Assembly: GCA_009733575.1 (NCBI GenBank)
Contig: ML769445.1
Coordinates: forward strand, 62,001-126,000
Length of the DNA: 64,000 bases
Direction of reading: 5' to 3'
Source of the DNA: Gymnopus androsaceus JB14
Lineage: Eukaryota; Basidiomycota; Agaricomycetes; Agaricales; Omphalotaceae
Below are positions 1 through 11,810 of the stretch, one piece after another. A model generated the notes under the pieces. The model had not been told where the DNA came from. It was given only the letters and a program-made list of their open reading frames with translations, and searched no databases. The position numbers were made by a program, and so were the translations under genes. Each line of letters begins with the position of its first letter. Position 1 is the stretch's first letter.

Positions 1-974
1 GTGAGAGAGTTGAACATATGAGTAGCCATATATCGACCGGCGACGAACTGATTTGGTGGGACATGGCAGAAGCGCTCCCATAGAGAAAGAAGAACCTCGT
101 TCTTCATAGATTCGCTCAAATCTTTGGAAAATGAAAGGAAGAGATCCCATACGAGGTCAAGAGAACGCCCGCTGAATGTTGGAATGCAAGCGCAGTATGC
201 CACATAGATCAGAAATGCGCAGTGTTCAGGAATTCCGGGTTGCGGACAATAGTAAAGTGCCAATGTAAGGAGCCAACATGATCAGGGAATCTGGTCTTCT
301 GCCATATTTGACGGTAATGAAATGAGGCGTTAGGGAGTGTTTTCGTGTTGCGTCCTGCGTATTACGGGTAAGCCTCAGTCCTGTACTACATAGAAGCAAG
401 GAACATACCAAGTGTATTTTTCTTGACATCGGCATGGAACCTTGCAACCCAAGCGCACATAACCCAATAGTGATCTCCGTCATTAAGCGAATAACCCATG
501 CTTTTCTTGTCTTCTGCCACCTTTATAAGATACGACCAATATGGATAAGAAGAAGGACCGTCGACGTAGTCGCTGGATATACGCAGAGCATCTGGAGGAA
601 GAGAAGATGCACCGAATATGCTGATCAAAGTACTGAGCTGGCCAGGACCAAGCTTCCGGAGCTGCGAACGGGCTCGTACTGATTGGTAGAGATCAACAAG
701 CTTTTCTGGAGGAAGTTTCGTCGAAGGCCTCGAGGAAAGATAACCACGAAGCGTCTCGCATTCTTTCGTACGTTCTTTTGACGCGTCTTTCCGAGATGAG
801 GGGATGAGAGGAAAGTCTGCTGCAGGTACTGGCCTGGCTTTAATGAAAGACGAAAGGAATCTGAAGGAATTCAATCTGTAGATATTTAGGTCAAAATTCT
901 ACAAAATCGAAAGCAACATACCGAATGCGATAGCTGCCGTAGCCGCCCGGATATGGACGGTCGACTGGAGGCAT
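1..974 (-). CDS. Unrecognised protein, 5' part only (runs off left edge)
   Basis: I do not recognise the family. The reading starts at an ATG at 974 (MPPVDRPYPGGYGSYRI) and continues through introns at 876-921 and 355-408, both with GT...AG ends and consistent phase. The product is rich in helix-forming residues with no clear motif; the N-terminus is basic and could be a mitochondrial presequence, which would fit a mitochondrial helical-repeat protein, but this is inference. Near position 220 the frame closes, and a one-base shift reopens it through ...LSLWERFCHVPP to the window edge, so an indel is likely there. The C-terminus is outside the window. Confidence 0.5.
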
Positions 975-1456
975 CGCAACATTCCATTGCAATTGAATTC
1001 GAGCAAAACTTTCGCGCCTCTTTGCGCGCGACACGAAGGTCAAGAGAACGAAACGTAGGTTTTTTAAGGCGCCGTACGGCAAAGGTTACGGCTCGGCAAT
1101 TCCGGGGATCGACCGCCCGACAGCATCGCCACACCGGATTCTCTCCAGACAACGCGACTCAAACGCGTCGATTTTGAGTCGATTTTGACTCGGTATTACA
1201 ACTTGCTTAGAATGATATTTTGTATTGTGCTATAGTCTACACACCTGCCAATAATATGTAGCTGGCTACAAATAATCGCGGATGAACGCAACCAAAACTA
1301 TACTACTCTCCCACGATCACGAACAAAAACTACAAAAACTTTCGGGCGCTCTTTTTTTCTCTTCATTCACGCCTTTAAACATCCTTCAGATATATAGAGT
1401 GTATCAGCTGGGAGGCACATCTCAATCTCACTCTCAAACCTATAAAATAATTCGAA
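975..1456. promoter_or_regulatory. Intergenic region with P0 gene promoter
   Basis: Divergent spacer between the unknown gene on the minus strand and the ribosomal P0 gene on the plus strand. A TATATAGA stretch at 1391-1398 lies about 66 bp before the P0 start codon and is a reasonable TATA-like element. The direct run-up to the ATG is A-rich (ATAATTCGAA), as expected for a highly translated fungal mRNA. No other gene is visible. Confidence 0.35.
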
Positions 1457-2551
1457 ATGGGTGCTACTCGTGCTGACAAGGAACTTTACTTCCAGAAACT
1501 AAAGGAACTCCTTCAAAAATATCGTATGTGTAGATTTTATTTCTTTTTTCCAAGTCGATCTCACTGCCTTGCAGCCTCGATTTTCATCGTAAACGTCGAC
1601 AATGTCGGTTCCAACCAGATGCATCAAATCCGAGTCGCTCTCCGTGGCAAGGGTGTTGTGCTGATGGGTAAGAACACCATGGTCCGCAGAGCCCTCCGAT
1701 CTATTCTCTCCGAGAACCCTCAGTTCGAGAAACTCCTTCCTCACGTCAGAGGAAACATTGGTTTCGTCTTCACCAATGGTGACCTCAAAGAAGTTCGTGA
1801 AGTTATCGTTGCCAACAAGGTCGCTGCTCCTGCTCGTGCCGGTGCCTTTGCCCCCAAGGACGTCACTGTCCCTGCTGGTAACACTGGTATGGAACCCGGA
1901 AAGACTTCCTTCTTCCAGGCTCTTGGTATCCCCACCAAGATCGCTCGTGGAACGATTGAAATCGTTAGCGACGTCAAGGTCGTTGTTGCTGGAACCCGTG
2001 TTGGTTCCTCCGAAGCGACCTTGTTGAACATGCTCAACATTTCTCCGTTCACCTACGGAATGACGGTCGTCCAGATCTTCGACTCTGGCAACAGTTTCTC
2101 CCCTGACGTTTTGGACATTGACGAGTCGGAGCTCATCAACCGCTTCTTGACCAGTATCAAGACTATCGCGGCCCTTTCGCTTGCCCTCAACTACCCGACC
2201 ATTGTGTCGATCATGCACACTTTGGTCAACTCGTACAAGAACCTCATCGCGGTGTCTCTCGCCACCGACTACACTTTCGAAGGTTCTGAAAAGGCAAGTA
2301 TTTGTTTCTTCAACGTGTAGGCTTGATGTTGAACATATTTTAACAGGTCAAAGAGTACCTCGAAAACCCTGACGCTTCGCGGCTGCCGCACCCGCTGCTG
2401 CTGCCAATGCTCCTGCTGCTGAAGCTGCCAAGGAAGAAGTCAAGGAGGAAGAGGCTGAAGAATCCGACGACGACATGGTAAGACTATCTATCCGCTGCCA
2501 AAAGTTGCATTTTTCTGATTTATTATCAAGGGCTTCGGTCTGTTCGATTAA
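1457..2551 (+). CDS. RPP0: 60S acidic ribosomal protein P0 (uL10)
   Basis: Base of the ribosomal stalk of the large subunit; it binds 25S rRNA and anchors the P1/P2 dimers that recruit elongation factors. Exons are 1457-1523, 1575-2293, 2347-2477 and 2531-2551. The N-terminal uL10 fold is clear ([23 protein letters not shown]), followed by the P0 insertion domain, an Ala-rich hinge and the acidic tail that ends ESDDDM + GFGLFD, the conserved stalk C-terminus. The length of about 312 aa is normal. The second intron (2294-2346) begins GCAAGT, a GC-AG intron. One base is missing near 2374-2377 (GACGCTTCGC where GACGCTTTCGC restores DAFAAAA); since the rest is perfectly conserved this is probably a sequencing or assembly indel. 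Confidence 0.95.
1524..1574 (+). other. Intron 1 of RPP0
   Basis: A GTATGT...GCAG intron of 51 bp. Removal joins codons for LLQKY to [12 protein letters not shown], the conserved P0 sequence. Confidence 0.9.
2294..2346 (+). other. GC-AG intron 2 of RPP0
   Basis: The donor reads AAG|GCAAGT and the acceptor AACAG|GTC. This is the only junction that gives [14 protein letters not shown]. The alternative GT donor four bases downstream puts the protein out of frame. Confidence 0.85.
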
Positions 2552-3038
2552 GGTGGTTCGCGGTCGATACGTTGATAGTTCTGCTGTGCTATGCTGTTCA
2601 ATATATACGTTGCAATGATACTTAGTTGTAAATGATTGTAAAATCGATGAATGAAAAAGCACCTTTAAGGCAACTTCGCTGAAAACCGGAAGAACCTCGG
2701 CATTGTCCGCACGCTATTATAGCGTGGCTTGTTTCGATGACCGCACTTATGGATCATAAACGCAGCCTCGCCGCGCCGCTTGCTACCTTACCTCACTTTC
2801 CTCTAATTCTTCCAACATCTGCTCGAGCTCATAGCTGAACTATAACCCGGATTTTCACTGGAAAAACCGCACCAATACCGCAAAACTTCGGATTCCAAAA
2901 GTCCTCTGCACGTTCGTCGAGCTTGTGATTCCGTGATCTATTCTTTGGGAAGTTTAGCGCAGGAAAAGGCTATCGAATCCATATCCGATAATATCTTGAT
3001 CTTCGCGGATTAACGAATTCAGTCTTCTCTACTTAAGA
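2552..3038. other. Intergenic spacer between RPP0 and TPS1
   Basis: It contains the 3' untranslated region of RPP0 and the promoter and leader of TPS1. I see no gene, repeat or recognised motif. Confidence 0.5.
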
Positions 3039-4910
3039 ATGGGCTCTTTCTTCTCACCCAGCGACAACCCCACATCCAACGACATGGAATTTGGAGACAA
3101 CCGTCACCTTATTGTCGTGTCCAATCGACTTCCTATCACTATTAGCAAAGATGCCAATGGAGAGTACCATTTCAAGATGTCCTCCGGCGGTCTCGTCTCT
3201 GCTCTCTCCGGGTTCAAAAAGTCGCTCAGTTTCACCTGGATTGGTTGGCCTGGTTTCTTCATTCCTCCAAAAGATCGAGCGATCGTCGACAAACGTTTAA
3301 TGGAGGAATACTCATGCCAGGCTGTTTATTTGGAGGACGAAGTCGCCGATCGTCATTATAACGGTTTCTCCAACTCTATCCTCTGGCCTCTCTTCCATTA
3401 TCATCCCGGAGAGATGAACTTTGACGAGGAAAACTGGCTTGCATACCGCCAAGCGAATATGCAGTTTGCGGAAGCTGTTCGACAGCAGATCACACCTGGG
3501 TCCATGGTCTGGGTGCAGGATTATCACCTTATGCTCCTTCCGATGCTTCTCCGAGGTTTGATAGATGGAAATAAAGTCGGTGGTGAATACACTGTGAACG
3601 AGCTGAACAAGCTCACAGAGGGAATCGAGGGTGATGCTACTCCGGTCACTAAGGAGAAGATTCCAGGAGTGAAAATTGGATTCTTCCTCCACACTCCATT
3701 CCCAAGTAGTGAGATCTACAGGTATGTGCTCGATTGCGGTATTATTGCTATCAAACCTCCTCATGCGTCTGTCGTAGAATCTTGCCCGTTCGACGTGAGA
3801 TTCTCCTCGGTATTCTATACTGTGATCTCATCAGGTTTCCACACCTACGACTATGCTCGTCACTTCCTCTCGTCGTGTACACGTATCCTTGGTCTCCCTA
3901 CCATGCCTAATGGCGTCGAGTTTGAGGGACGTATGGCACACGTAGGCACCTTCCCGATCTGGTATCGAGCCAGGCTCCTTCGTTGATGTATGGCCCTCTC
4001 CTTCCATGACATATAACGTTCTGACTCTTGCCACGTAGAATCTCAAAAAGGAGTCGGTGAAAGGCGCGAATCGCCGCCCTCGAACAGCGATTCCAAGGCA
4101 TGAAAGGTCATCGTCGGTGTCGACCGATTGGATTATATCAAAGGTGTCCCTCAAAAACTCATGCTCTGGAACTTTTCCTAGCACAGCATCCCGAATGGAT
4201 TGGCAAGGCAAGTAATTCTGTTTTTCCCGACCTTGTCGTTTACTCACCTTCCTTCAGGTCGTACTCGTTCAGCTCGCTGTTCCCTCGCGTCAGGACGTTG
4301 AAGAATACCAAAACCTACGATCCATAGTTAACGAGCTAGTTGGTCGTATCAACGGCCGCTTTGGTACCGTCGACTTTATGCCGATCCATTTCATGCACAA
4401 AAGCTTGGCTTTTGACGAGCTTTGCGCGTTATACGCCGTCAGCGACGTTTGTTTGGTAACCAGTACCCGTGATGGTATGAATCTTGTGAGTTTATGTATC
4501 CTTTTTACGATTACCTGTTTTAAACGGACCCTCGGCAGGTTTCGTACGAATACATCGCCTGCCAACAAGCTCGCCAAGGTGTCATGATCCTATCCGAATT
4601 CGCTGGCGCCGCCCAAAGTCTCAACGGATCTATCGTCGTTAATCCCTGGGACTCGCAGCAAGTCGCCGACGCCATCCACGAAGCTGTGATCATCGACGCC
4701 CCCACACGCGCAGAAAACCACAAGAAATTGTTCAAATACGTGAACAAGTATAGTGCAGCGTTTTGGGGGACGAGCTTTATCAAGGAAATGACTCGGATTA
4801 AGCCTGGAGATGTGGGCAAGGAGAAGGAGGGTCAGGCGGTGTTGAAAGCAAAGGGGGAGGCTGGAGGGTTTGGACATTCGGTGCCAGTGACTCCTTCGGT
4901 GAAAGTATAG
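3039..4910 (+). CDS. TPS1: Alpha,alpha-trehalose-phosphate synthase (UDP-forming)
   Basis: Makes trehalose-6-phosphate from UDP-glucose and glucose-6-phosphate, the first step of trehalose synthesis (stress protection, glycolysis control); family GT20, cytosolic. Exons: 3039-3721, 3778-3987, 4039-4207, 4258-4485, 4539-4910. Visible family signatures are VVSNRLPITI, the SSGGLVSAL loop, FTWIGWPG, WVQDYHLMLLP, GFFLHTPFPSSEIYR, VGVDRLDYIKG and STRDGMNLVSYEYIACQ. Five single-base indels lie within 3830-4165 (extra bases near 3833, 3960, 4063 and 4105; one missing near 4160). Correcting them gives an uninterrupted protein of about 552 aa, the usual length, so I favour assembly error over pseudogene. 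The intron at 4208-4257 is of GC-AG type. The C-terminal extension ends PVTPSVKV. Confidence 0.93.
4208..4257 (+). other. GC-AG intron of TPS1
   Basis: The donor is AAG|GCAAGT and the acceptor CTTCAG|GTC; splicing gives HPEWIGK-VVLVQLAVPSR, the conserved TPS sequence. Second GC-AG intron in neighbouring genes, with the same donor octamer as in RPP0. Confidence 0.85.
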
Positions 4911-5468
4911 TATGATCCATGGAGCGTTTAACACATAGAGGTACTTATTCACGTTCAGACTCGGGTTAAAGGGTTCTGCCTCTTGGTTCTCTCATACTTA
5001 TGGTAAAACATCATATCCTTCTGTTACACGGCTTTGATAGATATGTATATTACGAAGAAGATACAAATTAATATTGTACAAGCGAGATCAAGCGTATAGT
5101 GGGAGGAGGATTTATTGTGATAACAGGTTCTCACGATGGCTCCAGCTAGCATCATGACAGTCACCTTCTACTTCTGGTCCAACACTCGACTCCTCGTTCT
5201 CTTGTTTTAATCATTTACTGGTTGCAGTCCTGAACGTTGTGGGATAATTAGGATAAACGGAAAACTCTACGGTACTACGCGAGTTCGTAGTACTTCTACG
5301 ATCATATATACGACTCAAGATTCAAAAACAGCTTTATACGGTTACTATTCAACTTTTCATAAAATACAAAGGAAAAGGGTTCGGCCATACTATCAAGAAC
5401 CCGTTTAACAAAGCTCAGCGGATGGGAGGAGTCCATACATACAGTGCAAAACCAGAGAGAGGATCAAT
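4911..5468. other. Convergent intergenic spacer
   Basis: Lies between the 3' ends of TPS1 (plus) and the zincin-like gene (minus). It should contain both 3' untranslated regions and terminators. AT-rich, no gene seen. Confidence 0.4.
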
Positions 5469-7465
5469 TAGCAATGAGACGGTGAGGTGTATATACACAT
5501 CATCTCTTCTTCACACAATCGTTCCTCACATCTAATCTTCCGCGTATCAGAAAAAGTTTTCTTTGTGCTTGGACAGTGGGCATCTTGGGGGCACTGAGTA
5601 TGTTCAATGGTCTTTGCCGGCAATGGGGGAGAAGGAGCCGAGAAACGCAGGCTACAGACGGGGAGCAATTCTGAGGGCTGTCGGTATTGAACTCTTCTGA
5701 TTTGGCCGCTAGATGGAAGGGACGGTGGTCCAGAAAATAGAGGGAGATGTTCAGCGGAGAATCTCGCCACGACTTCTGGAAGTTCAGCCCACGCAATGTC
5801 CAAGCCATGTAGAAGCTTGGCGTCTTGGATTACGCTTGATCCGAGCTTTCAGTTTCAGATTGAAGAGCGTTTTCTGCGCAAGGTTCGAAAACAGCAAGAG
5901 TCCGATTATTGGCACCTGCGAACACATCATGGTCGGGCGTGGTAGAGGGTTCCGGAGGGTCAGGTTTATAGTAGAGGAAGAGTTCGGACTCTGGAAAGAT
6001 AATTTTAGTTTCACTCATACAGCGTATAGGATAGCTCGCGATCGCACCTTTACCGTCATGATACTTGTAAGCCAACCGGTAATGGCGTTGTAGCCACATT
6101 TTCTCCACAACTAACCCTGCCTCTAGTCGGTCTTCTTCGACCACACAGGTATTGAAGAATGACTTTGAGCCACCTTCTGCATAGGTTCGAGGAGGGGTTC
6201 TGTTCTGATTGAATGCTATCAGCTAGAGATATACAAATGTGACATCAAATGACCTACATCTGACTTGACTGCCACGAAAAAGTGGGCAAGCTCATGGATG
6301 AGCGTAATTTTGAGAACAGCGACGACAGCAAAGAATGAGGACTGGTGGTTGTGCGGCGGTAGATTTGCATTATAAACATCAACGAATAATTGAATGAGTG
6401 AATCGTTGAAGTATATGCAATGTTTCGATGGGTCATGACTTCCACTATCGTATCCAAAATTCTTCACGGCAACGTCCGATACATCAGAGATGTTGTGAGG
6501 TTTGAGAGGGCGGTCTGGTATTTCTCGGAAAGCCCGAGCAGTCGCGGTCGACAGTAACCATATTTTCTCCATCTAGGATAATGTTTCCGAGATATGCACC
6601 TTCATCGGAATCATCGCACCGAGCAACAACAATGATGGGAGGCAGCCGGGCGAGGAACTGGTCTTGTATCAGCTTAGTAGCATACGCTGTGGGTGTTTCC
6701 AGACTCCAGTGTACGAATGCCAGTGGAGCTAAAATCGGCGCGCCATTGCCATAGGCCAAGGCAGTCAGAACATCAGAAATTAAAGTGAAGAGAGATCGGT
6801 GACTAGATAGAGATGTATCAAGCAGACGAGCAGTTGTCTTATTGTGGTCGGCCAAATAGATTTTTGTATATAATCGGCGAGCAACGGAGGAGGTTAGGGA
6901 CTTGAGTTGTTCCTCCAGTTTGAGAACTGCAATAGAAATTCGTTCAATAAGTGGTGTGAGTCATTTATTAATGATAAAGACAAACCTTGAGTTTCTGATT
7001 CAAAGTTCAAGTACAACTTAAAGTCGTCGTAGACATTACTGCGTTTTGCGCTGTGTAGTGATGATCAGTGGGTTGATTTCGAGACCGAAAACAAAGCTCA
7101 CATATGAACCCACTTCGGATGGAAATACTCGAAGAAATCATCCGGTAATAAGCAGAAAGGTTCTGCAAGTAGTCACGTCAGGGCCAATATCACCACGATG
7201 GTTGAGCCATCTTACTCTGCACAATTGGAGTCGAATTCGATAAAATCAGTATTGCTTCTGGGGTTACTGTACGGGTAAGCTAGCTATCAGCAACAGTAAA
7301 ATGATCCGGTACGTATATCACCGACATACAGATTAGTGTAAGTGCCCCGGAGAGCTGGCAGATTTCTTTGTTGAACCTCGAAGACGCGGAGACAAGGGGG
7401 AAGACATTTAAAGTTTTGAACTCCGCTGGAGGTTGGAAGAATGGGCCAACTTTTGGGTTAGCCAT
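5469..7465 (-). CDS. HExxH zincin-like protein, unknown function
   Basis: A multi-exon gene I can read from the ATG at 7465 (MANPKVGPFFQPP). In-phase short introns lie near 7340, 7180 and 7060, at about 6929-6985, and at 6199-6256. The middle exon ends TLIHELAHFFVAVKSD: HELAH is a classic HExxH zinc-binding and catalytic motif. After the next intron the protein has TPPRTYAEGG and then EEDRLEAGLVVEKMW, a possible third-ligand region, since E-A-G-x-x-x-E follows HExxH in related fungal proteins. No signal peptide is obvious. Two single-base frame breaks (near 6540 and near 5840) interrupt the frame; given similar indels in neighbouring essential genes, these may be assembly errors. Peptidase activity is inference only. 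Confidence 0.55.
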
Positions 7466-7761
7466 GGTAGCAAAACAACAACGAGCTAGATAGGGGTGCG
7501 CCGGAACATGCTACCAACGATGACGCCATGCCCATGAGTAACAAACTGTGCAATGCACCCAGTGACCCACTTTTACCAATCTACCAGAGTCCACACTAAC
7601 GGTAAAGCTTCAAGCTTCAAGTTCGATGGCCTGGTTCGCGAGTAAGTAGTATATTAAACGATCTCAACCATTCATCATAAAAGGAAAGGTATCGTACAGC
7701 ATACTGAAAAATATGAGTCGGTGGCACAAGAGAAATAATGATCGTCATCGGTACCGTCGTA
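7466..7761. other. Spacer between zincin-like and monooxygenase genes
   Basis: Contains the promoter of the zincin-like gene and the 3' end of the monooxygenase gene (both on the minus strand). No further gene is visible. Confidence 0.35.
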
Positions 7762-9263
7762 TTATCGGTTTCCGAGACCACTAAGGCGGTAAGCTATCCG
7801 ACGCTTGAATACAGGAAGATGAGAAAGCATACGTAGAGCCCACACTGGCCAACTCAAAAAGTGGGGTCGCATCACAAAGTCGATTATACCCATGAAGTCT
7901 TTTGTGAATTTGATATTACCCAGACCACGAATTCTCCTCGATGCTGCGTAATTTTCCAGTGCAGTGGTATCCTCTTCATCACTGGGTCCTTGTTCCTTCG
8001 TCAATTCCATCTTCCGTATATGCTCTGCCAGAATAGGACCAAGACCTGTAGCATCTCGCAGACCCAGATTCATCCCTTGACCACCGGCAGGCGAATGTAT
8101 ATGGGCAGCATCACCTACAAGGAACACACTTCCACCATGCACACGTTTGAAGAAAACGTCGGCAATGGCTGAGTGTGTTCGGAAACGTGTAGACCAGTGT
8201 ACCTTGGTGATATGTACTGGATTGGGATTAACCTTGGGGTCCGACGATAGATGCAACGGCCCATATTGGTCCATGTTGGCCTGGAGAAACTCCAGTGAAG
8301 CTTGGGAAGGTGGTTCTCCTAAAGCTCGGGGAACGTTGAAACCAACCCGATACACAGTTTCGGAGGAGTTGTATAGCATTTCGCTGACAACAGGTTTTCC
8401 CAAAGAAATGAGCAGGAATATCCCTTTTGATACAGTTAGAGAAACGCCGCCTCCAAGATCGTGATCGTCCGATGAGAGGGAGACGTCCGCCAGCACCTGA
8501 AGCTAGGTAAGCAAGCATTCTGAGTAACGTGTAAAAATACTTACCATCTGTGCAACCCTATCATCCGTAGAATCTTCAAAGGATTGGCCATCTGGGTCCA
8601 AAAAGTTGATGCCCGCTAACTGCCGGACCTACAAGCAACGCAATCCAGTAAGTACTATGTTTGGGCTGAATCAGTTATACTTACTGTAGATCTGCCTCCA
8701 TCAGCTCCTACAACATAATCTGACCTAACGACCTCTCCAGAGTCAAATAAGATATCCATCCCTTTTCCGTGCACACTATTCTTCATCCCCACAACGCGAC
8801 AAGGCCTAATCACTTTACCACCCAGTTCATTCAACCTCTCCTCGAGTACATGCTCAGTAGCGGTTTGTACGAGTATGAGAACGAAAGGGAACTTGGTATA
8901 AGGAGAGAGGTACGAGAGGTCACTCTTGACGATGCTGGAAGCTCTGTCGTTGATTCTCCACCCCGTTCCCTTGATTCCTAGTTCCACCAACTTGGAAGCA
9001 CATCCGTACTTGTCCAATGCCTGCAATGAATGAGATAAGTTGAACAGTTCGAGAAAGAGCTGAGAGCAGAAACTTCTTACCTCAAGAGTAGCGGCGTGTA
9101 TGGCCAGCGCTCTGGAAGTATTTGTGCCCTTTTCTACACCATCCACGATAAGGAGCTTGGAAGGTTCAATTCCATTACAGATGAGAGAGATTGCAGCAGC
9201 AAGTCCGCTAGGACCTGCTCCGACGATAAGCACTTGGGTTTCTGCTGGGAGTAAAGCTGTCAT
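7762..9263 (-). CDS. FAD-dependent aromatic-type monooxygenase (PheA/TfdB-like)
   Basis: A class A flavoprotein hydroxylase that would use FAD and NAD(P)H to oxygenate an aromatic or related small molecule; the substrate is unknown. Start ATG at 9263 (MTALLPAETQ), with introns at 9021-9080, 8629-8684 and 8497-8544. Motifs in order: dinucleotide-binding VLIVGAGPSGLAAAISL near residue 9, the DG motif region DYVVGADGGRSTV, and the FAD-ribose motif FLVGDAAHIHSPAGGQGMN followed by LGLRDATGLGPILA. The reading frame is intact, unlike several neighbours. A decayed copy of its first exon and promoter lies at 60516-61490. The next gene upstream is an NmrA-like oxidoreductase on the same strand; there is no larger metabolite cluster here. 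Confidence 0.85.
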
Positions 9264-10011
9264 GTTTGAGTTAAAGTATGACTGCAAATTATACTCATCT
9301 TATATACACTTGAAGAAGTCGAATGACGACTGAACATTCGGATAAGCACGGACTAATTTATGCAATAGGCTGTCGCCTGCTCAATTAACTTAATAACTGC
9401 TCACGAGAACTCGACCATTGAATCCGGCAAGATTTAACCGCGGTGTACGCATTGAATAAGTTCGCTTGGGAGTTCGTGATATTTTTACCTAGCCAAGACG
9501 CAGCGAGGAACCAATGCTGAAAAAGTAATCCTGCTATTGCAACTTGCAAGCCAAGTCTAGGACGCTGAGGAACTGTCAGAAGTGAATCGCAGGGAAGAGG
9601 CATTACAGCAGTACAAGTACTTCATTTTTCGTCGGTAGAATGAGTAATAGGTATTCGTACAAATTCTCCTTTTTCTCCGTTCCAAGTATGTGAAACTTGC
9701 TCAATGTGCCAATTTCACTCAATCAGATTTGTAGTTGCCCATACAAAAGAAATGATCCGCGAAGAAAACGCACTCACTCTAGAGTCGGCCTGATTGATAT
9801 TCGATGATTGAGTCATTGAGGTAGACACTGCGATTGTGCGGCTGTATAAGATAATTAGCGCAACTCAAAGAGAGCGTAAAAGTTCAACCTACATCTCTCA
9901 TCAGTACATGTCGGCTGGTATTCATGAAATATTCAGTGCTAGTGACTTGATGAAGCAAAGTTGGAAAGGTTCACTTGAACCACTATCATAATATTAATAC
10001 AACCCCGCGAT
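9264..10011. promoter_or_regulatory. Upstream region of the monooxygenase gene
   Basis: Holds the promoter of the FAD monooxygenase and the 3' region of the NmrA-like gene. About 100 bp directly upstream of the start (9264-9360) is also present, in decayed form, at 61380-61490. No gene is seen. Confidence 0.4.
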
Positions 10012-11016
10012 TCAACTATTCTGTAAGATTGCACGAATGGTCACCTCGAACTCTTCCGGTTTCCGCCCGAGAATTTCTTCCAGCAAAGGAGTGACGACGC
10101 ATGCCTCTCCATCACGTAGAGCGTCAAATACCGTCGCCCATTCTCTCCCCATCTTATTCCCTTTCACCGTAAGCCTAGCCTCTACGTGCGGTTGAGCAAT
10201 GTATTCGTCCACAGAAACCTCACGAATCGACACCTCCTTTCCTACAACCCGGCTCAGTGCCTGGACCGTCTCTTCGAGCGACCATTGGCGCGCGCCCGAA
10301 AGGAGTAAGAGTTGGTTCCTATAAGGAAATTCGTTTGGAGCTTGGGAGAACCTAGCAAGAAGTGCAGCTGAAGCTTCACCGAGCTCGTCTAGTTTTGCCC
10401 AAGCGATACCAGGTGCGCTGCCATTGTGTGGAATGCAAATCTCAGCTGGAGGATTCTGAAGATCGAAAAAAGCTGTATACATAGGGAAAGACTCTGAATA
10501 GAGACCTTCGCGGATGGAGGTGTAAGAGAATGATGGATCCTGACTGGCTAATTCAGCGAGATATTTCTCCGTGTCAAGGTGGGCTTGCATGACATGCGCG
10601 ATTGAGTGGCTAGTGTTACCTCCGAAAGCGAGAGAAGAGTAGAAAATGTGCTTCACTCCGCTTTTACGGGCAGAATCAATAGCCAATTTGTGCGCCTACA
10701 GAGATGGGCATTATTAGAGTTTACGATTGCTGCATGATGTTATGAAACGAACCGTCGAACGATGTTCATGCTGAAATGTAGGGTAGGATATGAGAAATAG
10801 TGTTTTGACCTTTGAAAACGCATTCTCCAACGTCTCTGGTGCGTCATAATCAGCTGCACGGACTGTCGCGCCAGCCTCAAGATAGCCGGTCAATTTAGAT
10901 GGATAGCGGGCAATGAGAACAAGGTCTCGAGAAGGAATCGATTTGAGCGCATATTTCGTCAAACTTCCACCAAGCTTTCCAGAGGCAGGGAAAATTGCAA
11001 TCTTGTCGTTGTCCAT
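10012..11016 (-). CDS. NmrA-like NAD(P)-binding Rossmann protein
   Basis: Atypical short-chain dehydrogenase of the NmrA/azoreductase type, either a redox-sensing regulator or an NAD(P)H-dependent reductase. Two exons, 10753-11016 and 10012-10695, with a 57-bp intron whose donor is GTTCGT. The N-terminus has the nucleotide-binding turn IAIFPASGKLGGSLTKYAL, then the family's ARYPSKL and AADYDAPETLENAF (strand with D-x-D for the adenine ribose). The second exon has AIDSARKSGVKHIFYSSLAFGG, typical of NmrA. About 316 aa, a normal length. It sits next to an FAD monooxygenase on the same strand, so they may share substrates, but this is only positional inference. Confidence 0.85.
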
Positions 11017-11424
11017 GAAATATGGGAATGCGGGGTGTGTGAAGAAGTAGCGGATATTCTCAGATTATATGTCCCGGAACAATGAGTGCAATCATCTTGA
11101 GGTCATCGCTTGATGAACTCACGGCTAAGCTCGAGAGGCTGAAAGGAAACAACGGAAAAACTTCAATTCACCGGACACGGAAGCGCAGGTCATTGGAGAA
11201 ACTGAAGTCTGATTTGACCATATATTATACAAGGAATGTTCTAGTTCTTCGCATTCATCAGCAGATCCTAACGCCATTCAAATCATAAGTTTTGCGCACT
11301 GGATCCCAGAGATCAGCGAGACGCCCTGCATCAGGTCAGACTTGATAAAGAATACATCGACATCATCACTCACCGTCCGTCGAGTCCTCATAACCATACC
11401 AGTGCGGTTTCAACTCACTGTGGT
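11017..11424. other. Intergenic spacer
   Basis: Promoter side of the NmrA-like gene and 3' side of the small minus-strand gene. No gene or repeat recognised. Confidence 0.35.
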
Positions 11425-11810
11425 CTAGAGCTTCTCAATCAACTCATCCAACGGAATCGATCCTTTGCCATTCTGCGTCCATATTAGTTGTAATAGCCTT
11501 GAAGACCCAGTTGGATGAGCGTATCGGTGACGAACATGGAAACCTCGAATTTTTGCTGTTGAATCGTCGAACATGAATCCATAGAGCAATGCCTGCTTCT
11601 TAGGACCCAAGAGGCTCTTGTGAATGGGGGGTGGAGCGACGAGCGGAATGCTGGGGCTTGCAAAGGAAGATATTAATGCTTTCCCGCAAGAACCATGTTA
11701 CAAGTCGGTAAAGTGGCATTGCGAAAACTGGATATTCCTCTGGTCAGGTAGATGAAAAAGTAGCACTGGACAGGAGCTTACGAGATACCCTCGTCGAAGT
11801 AGTTCGCCAT
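11425..11810 (-). CDS. Small hypothetical protein (86 aa)
   Basis: Not recognised. Two exons (11782-11810 and 11425-11656) joined across a 125-bp GTAAGC...GCAAG intron give an uninterrupted 86-residue protein, starting MANYFDEGIS and ending IPLDELIEKL. No signal peptide or membrane segment. The middle (LLYGFMFDDSTAKIRGFHVRH) is mixed hydrophobic and basic. The consistent splice phase and clean frame are the support for a real gene; expression evidence is needed to be sure. Confidence 0.4.

Noticed and set aside
1499..2218. A 239-codon open frame antisense to RPP0
   Set aside because: It is a shadow of the conserved, codon-biased P0 gene on the other strand and has no family similarity of its own.
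7762..11016. Monooxygenase plus NmrA-like gene as a secondary-metabolite cluster
   Set aside because: No polyketide, peptide or terpene synthase, transporter or cluster regulator lies nearby; the neighbours are housekeeping genes.
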